Assembly (NCBI GenBank): GCA_903893945.1
Contig: CAITOF010000027.1
Span: forward strand, 1-64,000
Origin: an uncultured Oxalobacteraceae bacterium
GTDB lineage: Bacteria; Pseudomonadota; Gammaproteobacteria; Burkholderiales; Burkholderiaceae_D
DNA: 64,000 nt
Reading direction: 5' to 3'
Of this stretch, positions 8,450-17,674 are shown piece by piece. The position numbers were made by a program, and so were the translations under genes. The notes under the pieces are model-generated. The model did no database searches and was not told where the DNA came from. It was given only the letters and a program-made list of their open reading frames with translations. The first letter of the stretch is position 1. Every line of letters begins with the position of its first letter.

Positions 8450-10651
8450 TCAGAACGGTACGGCCAGGCTGACCTGATAGCTGCGTGAAGGAATGACGTA
8501 ATAAAGTGGATCACCTGCGAGGTTCGAATTCAAAGAAGCATAGTCGCCTTCTTTATTCAGCAGATTAGCAATCTTGAAACTGACTTTCGCGTTGCCTCTC
8601 CCAAAGTCCTTTAATCCTGACATTTTATAAGTCACGTCAAAGTTAGTGATGCTGTATCCGCCGAAGTAAAGATTATTCCCGCTTGCATCCACATTGCTAT
8701 AGCGCGAACTGGCGTATTTAGTCGTTAAAGCCGAATAAATATCTCCATCTTTGTAAATCAGACCCAAAGCAGCATTCTTTTTGGGTGTGTTCTGCAGAAC
8801 CGAGCCATCGCTGGTCGTGTAATTGTTTTCAGCCACGTTACCGTAAATGCTGAATCCCGCATTAAGTTTGTAAGTTGCTTCAAATTCAACGCCGTCGTAT
8901 TTAACGCCGGGCACCAGAACAGCACAACCAGTAAATCCGGCAGGACAGGCAGTTGCTGACGCAATGTTTGTGGAATCAATGTGATACACATCGAAGCCAA
9001 AAAGGAAGGCATTGCTGATCATATTTGTACCGACCTGATAATTCTTGGTGGTAGTGGGCGCCACCGATCCCAGATCAGGTGATGTTTTGTAGAATACGTT
9101 CAGATTTGGAGCGAGGAAACCTTCCGAATACTGTGCGTACAACGACAAATTTGGACTAACAGCATAGTGTGCATCCAGGGCCGGCAATGCCTTTTCCCAG
9201 GTTTCCGAACCTTGATACGGCACCTCGGTTTTCTGGTTGACGGCTGCATTCAGATCTCGCTTGAACGAATCATACTTCACACCCGGTGTAATAGTCAGTT
9301 CGGGGGTTGCCATCCATGCATACTGGATGTAGGGTTGGAACGTGGTCAGTGTGTTTTTCATTTGACGCTGAATTGACCCGCCGTTCGATTCGCCATCGTA
9401 AGGGATGCCACCCAATGTCCAGTCGATATCCTGCTGGAAGCGATCGTCTTTCTGGTAATCGTACCACACGCCAACTTCCAGCTTTCCCGATCCGATGGCA
9501 TCGGATGCACGCAAAATATCGCCAACAGAGCGATAATTATTATGCATTTGCACGCCAGGTACATTTTGCGGGCCGTTCGTCGTGCCACCGTCAGAGATGG
9601 TATCAGCCAGGGTAACCGATCCGGTATTCATCCCATAGAAACCGTCATGAAAATAAGCGTAGGTATACAGTTTATTATCAATGGTCCAGCTACCCTGGGT
9701 AGACTTGATGCCAGCATATTCAAAATCAGTTCTTAACTGGTCATAGTTCCATGGCCGGTTTGCTTCACTTTCAGGATTGTTGACCAGGCCAAAGTTATAC
9801 CCGTACAGCGCCTGCTGTTCCGGTGTCGATCCGTTCGGTACGTGTTGAAGCGTGTGGTTATACATGCCAACCAGAGTTAACGATGTCGTGCCAGACAGGG
9901 GTATTTCGTACCTGGCCATCAAGTTTTCTCGTGACTGACCACTCTCAGTCAGAAAACCATTTGAATCCAGCGCTTTGACGCTGACATACAGTTTGGAATC
10001 GCCAGCATCCTTCATAATGCCGGTATTGTATTGCGCGCCGATCAGACCGGTATCCCAGCTTCCATACGAGCCGTACACCAGACCTTCGGGGTTCGAAGTT
10101 GCTTCCTTTGAGGAGATGGCGATAGTGCCGCCAAAGGTGGCGTTACCAATCGTACTGGCTTGACCCGGACCACGATCAACAACGATCTGCCCCATGTCCT
10201 GCGGCATGAAATACACGGTCGAATGATGGGTGAAATCGTTGGAATCGCCCCAGGGTATGCCATCAAATGTGACGTTATATTGTCCATCCTGAAAACCGCG
10301 TATGGTCAGACTCTGACTTTCCATCAGTCCGGCACCATTCGGATCAATGCTCAGAACGCTGGGCGTCAGGTTGATCAGGTCTGCATAATTTGATCCCGCC
10401 AACGCGTTTTCTTCGATGTAGTGCTGGTTAACAATCGATTGCGGTTGAATCGCGTCGAGTGAAATCTGCGAAGGTGCCACATCGGTAGCCTGCACTCTTT
10501 TTTCGCCGGTAATAATAACCTGTTCCGGTGTCATGTCGGACACATCAGCCGCATCCAGCGGCGCCGCATAAGACCCCATGGCACTTAACAAACCACTCAT
10601 TGCCATAGCGCCGCGCACCGCAAGATTCATTGTCGTCATTCGAAATTTCAT
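8450..10651 (-). CDS. TonB-dependent outer-membrane receptor
   Basis: This roughly 733-residue protein has an N-terminal signal peptide ending near GSYAAP. A plug domain (about residues 50-180) contains SLTIRGFQDGQYNVTFDGIP and VDRGPGQAS. A long beta-barrel follows, ending in the outer-membrane targeting phenylalanine (SLAVPF). Such receptors import siderophore complexes, cobalamin or other large solutes using TonB energy. The substrate is not evident. A PhoB-box-like repeat upstream suggests control by phosphate starvation, so a phosphorus-containing ligand is a possibility. ATG 10651 is preferred because AAGGGTGG precedes it by eight bases; an in-frame GTG at 10663 would add four residues. 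Confidence 0.93.
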   Translation of the reverse strand: MKFRMTTMNLAVRGAMAMSGLLSAMGSYAAPLDAADVSDMTPEQVIITGEKRVQATDVAPSQISLDAIQPQSIVNQHYIEENALAGSNYADLINLTPSVLSIDPNGAGLMESQSLTIRGFQDGQYNVTFDGIPWGDSNDFTHHSTVYFMPQDMGQIVVDRGPGQASTIGNATFGGTIAISSKEATSNPEGLVYGSYGSWDTGLIGAQYNTGIMKDAGDSKLYVSVKALDSNGFLTESGQSRENLMARYEIPLSGTTSLTLVGMYNHTLQHVPNGSTPEQQALYGYNFGLVNNPESEANRPWNYDQLRTDFEYAGIKSTQGSWTIDNKLYTYAYFHDGFYGMNTGSVTLADTISDGGTTNGPQNVPGVQMHNNYRSVGDILRASDAIGSGKLEVGVWYDYQKDDRFQQDIDWTLGGIPYDGESNGGSIQRQMKNTLTTFQPYIQYAWMATPELTITPGVKYDSFKRDLNAAVNQKTEVPYQGSETWEKALPALDAHYAVSPNLSLYAQYSEGFLAPNLNVFYKTSPDLGSVAPTTTKNYQVGTNMISNAFLFGFDVYHIDSTNIASATACPAGFTGCAVLVPGVKYDGVEFEATYKLNAGFSIYGNVAENNYTTSDGSVLQNTPKKNAALGLIYKDGDIYSALTTKYASSRYSNVDASGNNLYFGGYSITNFDVTYKMSGLKDFGRGNAKVSFKIANLLNKEGDYASLNSNLAGDPLYYVIPSRSYQVSLAVPF

Positions 10652-10760
10652 CGTCGTATCCACCCTTGTGCTGTTAATAAAAAGCAGAATGGTACGGCCT
10701 CAATGTAACAATGTAATTACACAGACTGAACCGGAACAGTGGAATGACAGCAGCTGAATT

Positions 10761-10791
10761 ATGACAAAAAAATGACACAGACTTAAGTCTG
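10761..10791 (-). promoter_or_regulatory. PhoB-box-like direct repeat and adjoining 14-bp palindrome
   Basis: Read on the minus strand, TGTCAT occurs twice exactly 11 bp apart (10777-10772 and 10766-10761), the spacing of PhoB half-sites. A -10-like CATAAT overlaps the second copy. A third TGTCAT lies at 10749-10744, out of register. Immediately upstream is the perfect palindrome CAGACTTAAGTCTG (10778-10791), which could bind another dimeric regulator. The sites are about 110 bp before the receptor start. Assignment to PhoB is inference. Confidence 0.5.
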
Positions 10792-10822
10792 AAATCGGCC
10801 GGAACGGCGCTGCACAGCAACG

Positions 10823-11749
10823 TCAGTTTGTATCCGTCAACCTGCTGAGTAATTGCTGATGCGCATCGACGCTCAAACTGTCGATGGTAATCCGGTTTGG
10901 CATGGACCTCAGCCAGGTCAGTTGCCGCTTGGCGAGCTGGCGCGTCGCGATCACGCCACGCTCACGGAATTCGGCGTAATCACAAACGCCATCCAGATAG
11001 TCCCAGGCTTGCCGGTAACCGACACAACGCATCGACGGCAGGGAAGTGTTCAGGTCGCCGCGCGCGCGCAATGACCGGACTTCATCAAGAAATCCCTGCT
11101 GCAGCATCATGTCGAAACGTTGCTCAATGCGTTGATGCAGCACACTGCGATCGGCCGGCTCGAATGAAAATGCCTGAATATCCAGCGCAGGGACCGGATC
11201 AGCCTGTTCCGCAAAGATCAGGGATAAGGGTTTCCCGGTTTGCTCGATGACTTCCAGTGCACGTTGTATGCGCTGTGTATCGCCGGGCGGCAGGCGCTGT
11301 GCCGTCAGCGGATCCAGTTCAGCCAGTCTGGCATGAAGATGCGCAATACCGAATTCGGCAATCTCGGCATCCAGCCTGGCCCGCAAGGTCAGATCAGCCG
11401 GAGGCAGATCACCGAGGCCTTTCATCAGCACATTGAAATACATCATGGTGCCGCCGACCAGCAGCGGTATCTTGTGCCGCCCGGCAATTTCCCCAACAAG
11501 CGCCATTACATCAGAACGAAACTGTGCCACCGAATAACTTTCGGAAGGATCGCGAATATCGATCAGATGATGTGGCACCGAAGCGCGTTCTGAACGATCT
11601 GGTTTGGCGGTGCCGATGTCCATGCCACGATAGATCAGGGCAGAATCCACGGAAATTATTTCGCAGGGAATATGTGCAGACAATGCCAGTGCGGCCGCGG
11701 TTTTGCCCGATGCGGTGGGCCCCATGATAGCAATGACTTTCGGTATCAT
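10823..11749 (-). CDS. miaA: tRNA dimethylallyltransferase
   Basis: MiaA transfers a dimethylallyl group to the N6 of adenosine 37 in tRNAs reading UNN codons. The 308-residue length is typical. The P-loop GPTASGKT is at residues 9-16, followed by the [16 protein letters not shown] segment and the central [10 protein letters not shown] and QRIQRALEV motifs of the family. The start ATG overlaps the mutL stop by four bases, so the two genes are translationally coupled, a common arrangement in proteobacteria. Confidence 0.97.
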   Translation of the reverse strand: MIPKVIAIMGPTASGKTAAALALSAHIPCEIISVDSALIYRGMDIGTAKPDRSERASVPHHLIDIRDPSESYSVAQFRSDVMALVGEIAGRHKIPLLVGGTMMYFNVLMKGLGDLPPADLTLRARLDAEIAEFGIAHLHARLAELDPLTAQRLPPGDTQRIQRALEVIEQTGKPLSLIFAEQADPVPALDIQAFSFEPADRSVLHQRIEQRFDMMLQQGFLDEVRSLRARGDLNTSLPSMRCVGYRQAWDYLDGVCDYAEFRERGVIATRQLAKRQLTWLRSMPNRITIDSLSVDAHQQLLSRLTDTN

Positions 11750-13578
11750 TGGCCACGCAAAAATAATTTATCCAGATCGTTCAGTGCCAGTTGCACCCAG
11801 GTCGGGCGACCGTGATTGCACTGGTCAGCGCGCTCCGTCTGTTCCATCTGCCGCAGCAGGGCATTCATTTCAATCCCGGTGAGACTCCGGTTGGCGCGCA
11901 CCGCACTATGGCATGCTAACGTACCGAGGAGTTCGTTGCGTCGTTCCAGCAGGACGCGCGAGCCGCCAAATTCGGCAACGTCACGCAAGACATCGCGCGC
12001 CAGCGATTCCGCATCGGCATTTTTTAACAGGCCTGGAATGGCCCGCACGGCCAGTGTGGTTGGTGACAGGACCGCAATTTCAAACCCCAGCGAGCGCAGC
12101 ACGTCCTGCTGTTCTTCAACCACGCTGAGCGCTTCCTGATCGGCATAAAAAGTCACCGGGATCAGCAGGTTCTGTACCGACAGAGCGCCCTGATCGAGGG
12201 CGGCTTTGATCTGCTCGTACAGTATGCGTTCATGCGCGGCGTGCATATCCACCAATACCAGGCCGCGATTATTTTGTGCCAGAACATAAATCCCGTGCAG
12301 TTGGGCAATTGCAAATCCAAGCGGAAATTCATCGTCTGACGGCTGGGCATGTTCACTAGCGATACGGTTCGGTTCTGCACCCGGTGCTTTATGGTCGACG
12401 GCGGTCTGAAACAAGGCGCCGTATGCCGGCATTGCCTGCGCTACGCCATAGTCTGTCGCACGCTGAAACAGCGGTGACTGCGACTGCGCTGCTGGGTGCC
12501 AGGTCTGACCTGACGGTACCTGCTGCCGCGCAACATTGAAGACGGCTGCCGGCAACGGTGCCGGTGCCGCGCCGAACGCCGTTGCCGAGGTTTGCGACAA
12601 CGCAGCCTGAACCGCATGAAAAACAAACTGGTGCACGGCACGGCCATCCCGAAACCGCACTTCAATTTTTGACGGATGGACATTGACGTCCACCAGAGAG
12701 GGGTCAAGTTGCAGCGCCAGTACATAGCTTGGGTAACGGTCACCATGCAGGACATCCTGATAGGCGGCACGAACGGCGTGGGTCAGCAGCTTGTCACGCA
12801 CAAAGCGACCGTTCACATAAAAATATTGCGCATCGGCCCGCGCCTTGGATGCTGTTGGCAAACCGGCGTAACCATGCAGACGCAAAGGACCGGCACTCTG
12901 GTCTACGACAAGTCGCGCGCCGGCAAATTCAGAACCCATGATCTGTGCGCTGCGTTTATCCAGGCTGGTGGCATTCCAGTGATCCACCGTCTTGCCGTTA
13001 TGGATCAACGTGAAGGCCACGTCCGGCCGCGCCAGGGCAATGCGCTTTACCACATCGGCACAATGGGCGAATTCGGTCTGCTCCGTTTTCAGGAATTTAC
13101 GCCGCGCCGGTGTGTTGTAATACAGCTCCTGCACATCAATCGAGGTACCCTGCGCGCCCGAACTGGGGCTGACCACCCCGTTTTCAATCTGGAAGGCATG
13201 GCTGGCTTCAGCAATGCGTGAACTCAATTTGAACTGGGACACCGACGCGATCGATGCCAGCGCCTCACCACGAAAGCCCAGCGTTGCCACATTTTCCAGG
13301 TCGGTTAACGACGCAATTTTGGAAGTCGCGTGTCGGGCCACAGCCAGGGGTAACTGGTCCGGTTCGATGCCGCGCCCGTTATCGGTAATTGAAATGCGTT
13401 TGACACCGCCCTGATCCAGTCGGACCGTTATTTGCGTTGCGCCTGCATCCAGCGCATTTTCCAGCAATTCCTTGACAACGGCGGACGGTCGCTCGACGAC
13501 TTCACCGGCCGCTATTTGAGAAATTAAATTGTCGGGAAGCGCCTGGATCGGGCGATGTGAAGTCGTCATTTGTGTCAT
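11746..13578 (-). CDS. mutL: DNA mismatch repair protein MutL
   Basis: MutL couples MutS mismatch recognition to strand incision. The roughly 610-residue protein has the GHKL ATPase motifs near the N terminus ([36 protein letters not shown]). A variable linker of about 130 residues follows, then the C-terminal dimerisation domain ending with [10 protein letters not shown]. The endonuclease motif DQHAxxExxxYE is replaced by [12 protein letters not shown], which contains the usual HAAHER segment. ATG 13578 or ATG 13569 are both plausible starts; the longest frame begins at a TTG (13587). Co-transcribed with miaA. Confidence 0.97.
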   Translation of the reverse strand: MTQMTTSHRPIQALPDNLISQIAAGEVVERPSAVVKELLENALDAGATQITVRLDQGGVKRISITDNGRGIEPDQLPLAVARHATSKIASLTDLENVATLGFRGEALASIASVSQFKLSSRIAEASHAFQIENGVVSPSSGAQGTSIDVQELYYNTPARRKFLKTEQTEFAHCADVVKRIALARPDVAFTLIHNGKTVDHWNATSLDKRSAQIMGSEFAGARLVVDQSAGPLRLHGYAGLPTASKARADAQYFYVNGRFVRDKLLTHAVRAAYQDVLHGDRYPSYVLALQLDPSLVDVNVHPSKIEVRFRDGRAVHQFVFHAVQAALSQTSATAFGAAPAPLPAAVFNVARQQVPSGQTWHPAAQSQSPLFQRATDYGVAQAMPAYGALFQTAVDHKAPGAEPNRIASEHAQPSDDEFPLGFAIAQLHGIYVLAQNNRGLVLVDMHAAHERILYEQIKAALDQGALSVQNLLIPVTFYADQEALSVVEEQQDVLRSLGFEIAVLSPTTLAVRAIPGLLKNADAESLARDVLRDVAEFGGSRVLLERRNELLGTLACHSAVRANRSLTGIEMNALLRQMEQTERADQCNHGRPTWVQLALNDLDKLFLRGQ

Positions 13579-13666
13579 AGCTGGCAATTATAGTTGTTTT
13601 GAGCACTTTCCAGATAGTGTATTATCAGCGCACTTACGGTGTTCCCCCCTATTTTTCAGGACGACT

Positions 13667-14332
13667 ATGGATTTTATGCAATTTATCAACCTGGTGTTGC
13701 ATGTTGACAAAACATTAGGGTTATTTATCGAGCAATATGGCACGCTGATTTATGTCATTTTATTCGCGATCATTTTTTGTGAAACAGGCTTGATCGTCCT
13801 GCCTTTCTTGCCGGGTGACACCCTGCTGTTTATTGCCGGTACGTTCTGTGTCAGCGGCGCCCTGAACCCGTGGCTGCTCTGTGTTTTACTGGTCAGCGCG
13901 GCGGTACTGGGAAATACCGTGAACTACTGGGTTGGCTACATGATCGGGCATAAGGTCTACGAAAATGACTATAGCTGGGTCGATAAGGATGCCTTGAAAA
14001 AAACCCACCTTTTTTATGAAAAGCACGGTGGTAAAACCATCGTCCTGGCGCGCTACGTTCCCATCATCAGAACATTCGCACCATTTGTGGCGGGCGTATC
14101 TGAAATGACCCACCGCAAATTTCAGCTTTACAACGTCGCCGGTGCGACCACCTGGGTTGTCCTGCTGGTCCTGGCAGGCATTTATTTCGGCCATATTCCG
14201 ATTGTGCGGGATAATCTGAATACCATCGTATTGATCGGCGTGGCATCCGCCGTAGTGCCTCTGATCCTGAGTGGCATCATCAAGTTAATCAGAAATCTCC
14301 GAACCAAACCGAATCAGGCCAGCGACCACTGA
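13667..14332 (+). CDS. DedA family membrane protein (VTT/SNARE-associated domain)
   Basis: This 221-residue integral membrane protein belongs to the DedA family, whose members flip undecaprenyl phosphate or phosphatidylethanolamine and are needed for membrane homeostasis. Visible family features are ETGLIVLPFLPGDTLLFIAG (residues about 37-56), the conserved FYEKHGGKTIVLARYVPIIR segment, and several hydrophobic helices including two at the C terminus. ATG 13667 follows AGGACG; the longer in-frame extension would run into the divergent mutL region. It stands alone, divergent from mutL. Confidence 0.93.
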   Translation: MDFMQFINLVLHVDKTLGLFIEQYGTLIYVILFAIIFCETGLIVLPFLPGDTLLFIAGTFCVSGALNPWLLCVLLVSAAVLGNTVNYWVGYMIGHKVYENDYSWVDKDALKKTHLFYEKHGGKTIVLARYVPIIRTFAPFVAGVSEMTHRKFQLYNVAGATTWVVLLVLAGIYFGHIPIVRDNLNTIVLIGVASAVVPLILSGIIKLIRNLRTKPNQASDH

Positions 14333-14333
14333 A

Positions 14334-14369
14334 AAAAATGGGCCTCGTTCAGTTCAACACGAGGCCCAT
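14334..14369 (-). terminator. Rho-independent terminator for the Pro/Gln-rich lipoprotein gene
   Basis: An 11-base perfect stem (ATGGGCCTCGT and ACGAGGCCCAT) carries seven T residues on the minus-strand side. It therefore mainly ends the leftward gene at 14403. The rightward DedA transcript meets the same stem but with a poor T tract (TTCTC). Confidence 0.85.
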
Positions 14370-14402
14370 TCTCTCCGCTATCTGCCCAGCGCAAGCGGCC
14401 GG

Positions 14403-15704
14403 TTAGCGTTCTTCACGCTTTTCCACTACCGGCTCCTTGCCCTTTTTCTCCTTGATCTCCGGTTGAGCGGCGGGTCGGGATTCAGTGACCGGCCTGGCAG
14501 GTTCATATTGCGGCTGGCGCGGTTCCAGTTGCGGCTGACGCGGTTCAAATTGCGGCTGGCGAGACTCAACCGGTTCTGTCCTCTGCTGGTTGCCCGGATG
14601 CTGAAGCTCCTGCGGAGCGGCATTCGATGGCGATCTCTCTGGTGCAGGATGAACTTGCGGCGGATACGCGGGGACCGCGGCCGCCGGTTGATGCACCGGT
14701 TGTGGATAGCCAGGTACCGGTTGTGGAGCGGGAGCCGAATTGAAATGCGGTGGATTGCCGGCTCCCGTAGTCTGTGCAGGCGGGGTTGTGTGCACCATTT
14801 GTGGCGGCGCCAGCACGGCGGGCTGATGACCTGCGACGTAGGCGGGAATGGCCTTGGGTGACGCAGGTTCCGGCGCGTAGGCATGAACCACTGGCTGCAG
14901 TGCCGCAGCCAGATGCGGTTGCACCGGCACGGAATTGTTGAACGCATGACCGCTGGCCGTCGCGTTGGCAGGCGCCACTATCGTTACATTGGTGATATTC
15001 GTTACATTAGTGATGTTCTTGACGTTATTGATTGTCGTGATATGCATGCCCTGATTGACTATCGGCGGCGCACTGGTCACTACCGCCGGTGCAGTGCCTA
15101 TCGGAGCCGGTACGATCAGCCCGGGACGTGAACCGGGTGGCGCGGGCACGAATACACCCTCAGGGCCTTCAACCCGGTGCCCGGCGACCACACCCACGGC
15201 AACGATACCGACCGCAATACTGATGCCCAGCGGTGGCGGTACAAACGTCACGCCGGGTGCCGCCCAGAAGCCATTGACAAAAATGACGGCACCATTGCGA
15301 TGTTCATAATACGGATTGACCCATCCATAACCGGGTTGTGGAGGGGCTATCCAGCGTCCATGCGCCCAAACCCAGTTGCCTTCCCATACCCAGTAGCCGC
15401 CGGTCCAGACCGCACCATAATAGGGGATTGGAGGAACGGTTTCGACCAGCATCGGCGGTGGCGCCCAGTCCACCATTACCGGTGCAGGCTGGACCATAGG
15501 CGGGTCGACATAGACACTCGACACGGGTTGTGACGGACCGGATTCGCCGTGGGGTTGCTGGTACTGCGGTTGCTGGTACTGCTGGGGCTGCTGGGGCTGC
15601 TGGTATTGCGGAGCCTGATACTGTGGTGGCGGCTCATAATAGCGCGGCGGTGCGACAACACAGCCACTTAATAGTAAAACCGAACCTGAAATGAGTCGTT
15701 TCAT
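14403..15704 (-). CDS. Pro/Gln-rich lipoprotein with aromatic WxxGxW-type repeats
   Basis: The 433-residue protein has a lipoprotein signal with lipobox LLSGC at about residues 11-15. A P/Q/Y-rich low-complexity segment follows (residues about 20-50). Tandem aromatic motifs (GYWVWEGNWVWAHGRW and NGFWAAPG, about 105-155) resemble the YxWGQxW or WxxGxW repeat family. A beta-prone stretch comes next, then a long Pro/Gln/Glu-rich tail ending in many charged residues. The molecular function of this family is not known; an envelope-anchored, surface-exposed protein is inferred. Ribosome-binding site AGAGGA precedes ATG. It ends at its own terminator. Confidence 0.8.
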   Translation of the reverse strand: MKRLISGSVLLLSGCVVAPPRYYEPPPQYQAPQYQQPQQPQQYQQPQYQQPHGESGPSQPVSSVYVDPPMVQPAPVMVDWAPPPMLVETVPPIPYYGAVWTGGYWVWEGNWVWAHGRWIAPPQPGYGWVNPYYEHRNGAVIFVNGFWAAPGVTFVPPPLGISIAVGIVAVGVVAGHRVEGPEGVFVPAPPGSRPGLIVPAPIGTAPAVVTSAPPIVNQGMHITTINNVKNITNVTNITNVTIVAPANATASGHAFNNSVPVQPHLAAALQPVVHAYAPEPASPKAIPAYVAGHQPAVLAPPQMVHTTPPAQTTGAGNPPHFNSAPAPQPVPGYPQPVHQPAAAVPAYPPQVHPAPERSPSNAAPQELQHPGNQQRTEPVESRQPQFEPRQPQLEPRQPQYEPARPVTESRPAAQPEIKEKKGKEPVVEKREER

Positions 15705-15828
15705 TTTATCCTCTGCTTGAAATGAGTGGTTAAATCGATTACTGGCGCGATAATGTTTCAGCAGTGCAATTACGGCATTAATTTAATTAAGGTACAACGC
15801 CTGTCAGCCCGGCCCGGTTGACCGTTTT

Positions 15829-17187
15829 CTAGGTGAGCCTGTTTTTCGATAAGGGCGGTTTTTTAACAAAATAACGATTGATGCCATTCAAAATCGCATC
15901 GGCCATTTGATTCTGGTAATTTTCATCGAGTAATTTGGCTTCTTCCTCGGGATTCGAAATAAAAGCCGTTTCAATCAGCACACTGGGAATATCCGGCGCC
16001 TTCAACACCGCAAAACCGGCTTGCTCAACCAAACCTTTATGGAGCCGGTTAATGCCGCCAATTTCGCCCAGAATCGCGCCACCCAATTTGAGGCTGTCGC
16101 TGATCTGTGCTGTCGTCGACAAATCCAGCAACACACTGGCAAGCTGTTTGTCCTGATTTTTTATATTGACGCCGCCGATCAGATCGGCAGAATTTTCTTT
16201 GTTGGCAAGCCAGCGCGCCGCGGTTGAACTTGCGCCTTTGTCGGACAACGCAAAAACAGACGAACCCCGCGCGCTGGTTTCAATAAATGCATCGGCATGA
16301 ATCGACATAAACAGGTCAGCCTGCACCTTGCGTGCTTTTTCAACCCGTACATTGAGCGGCACGAAAAAATCGGCATCGCGGGTTAAAAATACCCGCATAT
16401 TCGGTTGCGACTCGATCCTGGCCTTGAGTCGCTTTGCTATCGACAGAACAATGTCTTTTTCATAGCTGCCACCGCGTCCGATGGCACCCGGGTCTTCACC
16501 CCCGTGTCCCGGATCCAGTGCAATGGTGACGACACGATTCAGCTTGGGAACATTCCTGGGTTCCGGCGCAGTTTGCAACGGTTGCTCCGGGTTCGGATTC
16601 AATCGGGGCTGCGGCATGGGTTGCGGAAGTACCTCGGCCAGCGCCGGATTCTCATTCTTTACCGCGGGCTGATCTTTCAGCCATTGCCCCTTCTCGATCA
16701 ATGCTTCAATCGGGTCCACCGGATTGATCGGGTACAGATCAAAAACCAGCCGGTAGCGGTATTCACCCACCGGCTTTAAGGTGAACACCTGCGGGTTGAT
16801 TTCTTCTTTCAAGTCGAATACCAGGCGGACCACATTGGGACGATTCTGTCCGACCCGAACCTGTTTGATATACGGATCATCCGGCTGGATTTTTGCGATG
16901 ATTTCCTTCAATGTTGAATTCAGTTCCAGGCCCTCAATATCGACCACCATACGCAGCGGATCTTTAACCAGAAACTGGGTTGCCTTTAACTCCACGTCCC
17001 CTTCCAGGGTGACCCGGGTGTATTCGTCGGCCGGCCAGACCCGGACGGCCAGAATCTGGGAGGCGTAGGAAAGTCTGGGAACCAGTACCGAAAGCAGCAG
17101 TGCTGCGCCGCTTTTCAAAAAAATACGGCGTGATTTTTTTTTGCGACTGCCTACAGGTTGGGGGCAAAATGGAGATGTTTCAGACAT
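15829..17187 (-). CDS. amiC: N-acetylmuramoyl-L-alanine amidase AmiC
   Basis: This periplasmic zinc amidase cuts the peptide from murein during daughter-cell separation. The 452-residue protein starts with a Tat signal (SRRIFLK followed by a hydrophobic stretch), the usual export route for AmiC. An AMIN targeting domain spans about residues 45-150 and a proline-rich linker about 165-215. The Amidase_3 domain has DPGHGGEDPGAIG, MSIHADAF and the catalytic Glu in ETAFISNPEE. EnvC/NlpD-type activation is known for the family. Its start lies inside the 3' end of tsaE (37-base overlap), indicating one transcript. Confidence 0.96.
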   Translation of the reverse strand: MSETSPFCPQPVGSRKKKSRRIFLKSGAALLLSVLVPRLSYASQILAVRVWPADEYTRVTLEGDVELKATQFLVKDPLRMVVDIEGLELNSTLKEIIAKIQPDDPYIKQVRVGQNRPNVVRLVFDLKEEINPQVFTLKPVGEYRYRLVFDLYPINPVDPIEALIEKGQWLKDQPAVKNENPALAEVLPQPMPQPRLNPNPEQPLQTAPEPRNVPKLNRVVTIALDPGHGGEDPGAIGRGGSYEKDIVLSIAKRLKARIESQPNMRVFLTRDADFFVPLNVRVEKARKVQADLFMSIHADAFIETSARGSSVFALSDKGASSTAARWLANKENSADLIGGVNIKNQDKQLASVLLDLSTTAQISDSLKLGGAILGEIGGINRLHKGLVEQAGFAVLKAPDIPSVLIETAFISNPEEEAKLLDENYQNQMADAILNGINRYFVKKPPLSKNRLT

Positions 17188-17636
17188 GCGCTTCCTTTAT
17201 CCGACAATGCTCGTAATTCTACCTGACGACCTGCTCCTTCAACAGTTAAAAATAACTCCAGATCGGGTGTCGGCAGAATACCTTCGCCTTTTTCCGGCCA
17301 TTCGACGATGCAGATGGTTGACACCGTAAAGGCGTCCCGAAACCCCGCCTCCAGAAACTCATCCGGACTTGCCATGCGGTATAAGTCAAAATGCATGACC
17401 ACCGTTTCCCGGCCGTCCAGAATGATCGAGTAAGGCTCTGCCAGGGTATACGTCGGGCTTTTTATATGACTGGTCACACCCGCTGCGTGCAGAATGGCGC
17501 GGGTTAGCGCTGTTTTGCCGGCGCCCAGATCACCGTGTAAATAAATGACCAGTCCGGGCACCAGCTGGCGTGCCAGACAGCGCCCCAGCGCATGGGTAGC
17601 CGCCTCGTCTTTTAATTCGGTTTTATAATGCTGCAT
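17151..17636 (-). CDS. tsaE: tRNA threonylcarbamoyladenosine biosynthesis ATPase TsaE
   Basis: TsaE is the ATPase partner of TsaB/TsaD in making t6A37 on ANN-decoding tRNAs. The 161-residue product has the P-loop LHGDLGAGKTALTR, then SPTYTLAEPY, HFDLYRM and the family motif IVEWPEKG. ATG 17636 is chosen; a longer frame to 17705 would overlap the divergent queG start at 17675. Its 3' end overlaps amiC, a conserved gene pair in betaproteobacteria. Confidence 0.95.
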   Translation of the reverse strand: MQHYKTELKDEAATHALGRCLARQLVPGLVIYLHGDLGAGKTALTRAILHAAGVTSHIKSPTYTLAEPYSIILDGRETVVMHFDLYRMASPDEFLEAGFRDAFTVSTICIVEWPEKGEGILPTPDLELFLTVEGAGRQVELRALSDKGSACLKHLHFAPNL

Positions 17637-17674
17637 CTCGTAAAATAGTCCTGATTTCAACCCCAATAGCCAAC

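Noticed and set aside
14883-15131. CRISPR-like repetition in the lipoprotein gene region
   Set aside because: The repetition is in-frame codon repetition of low-complexity protein sequence with no regular spacers.
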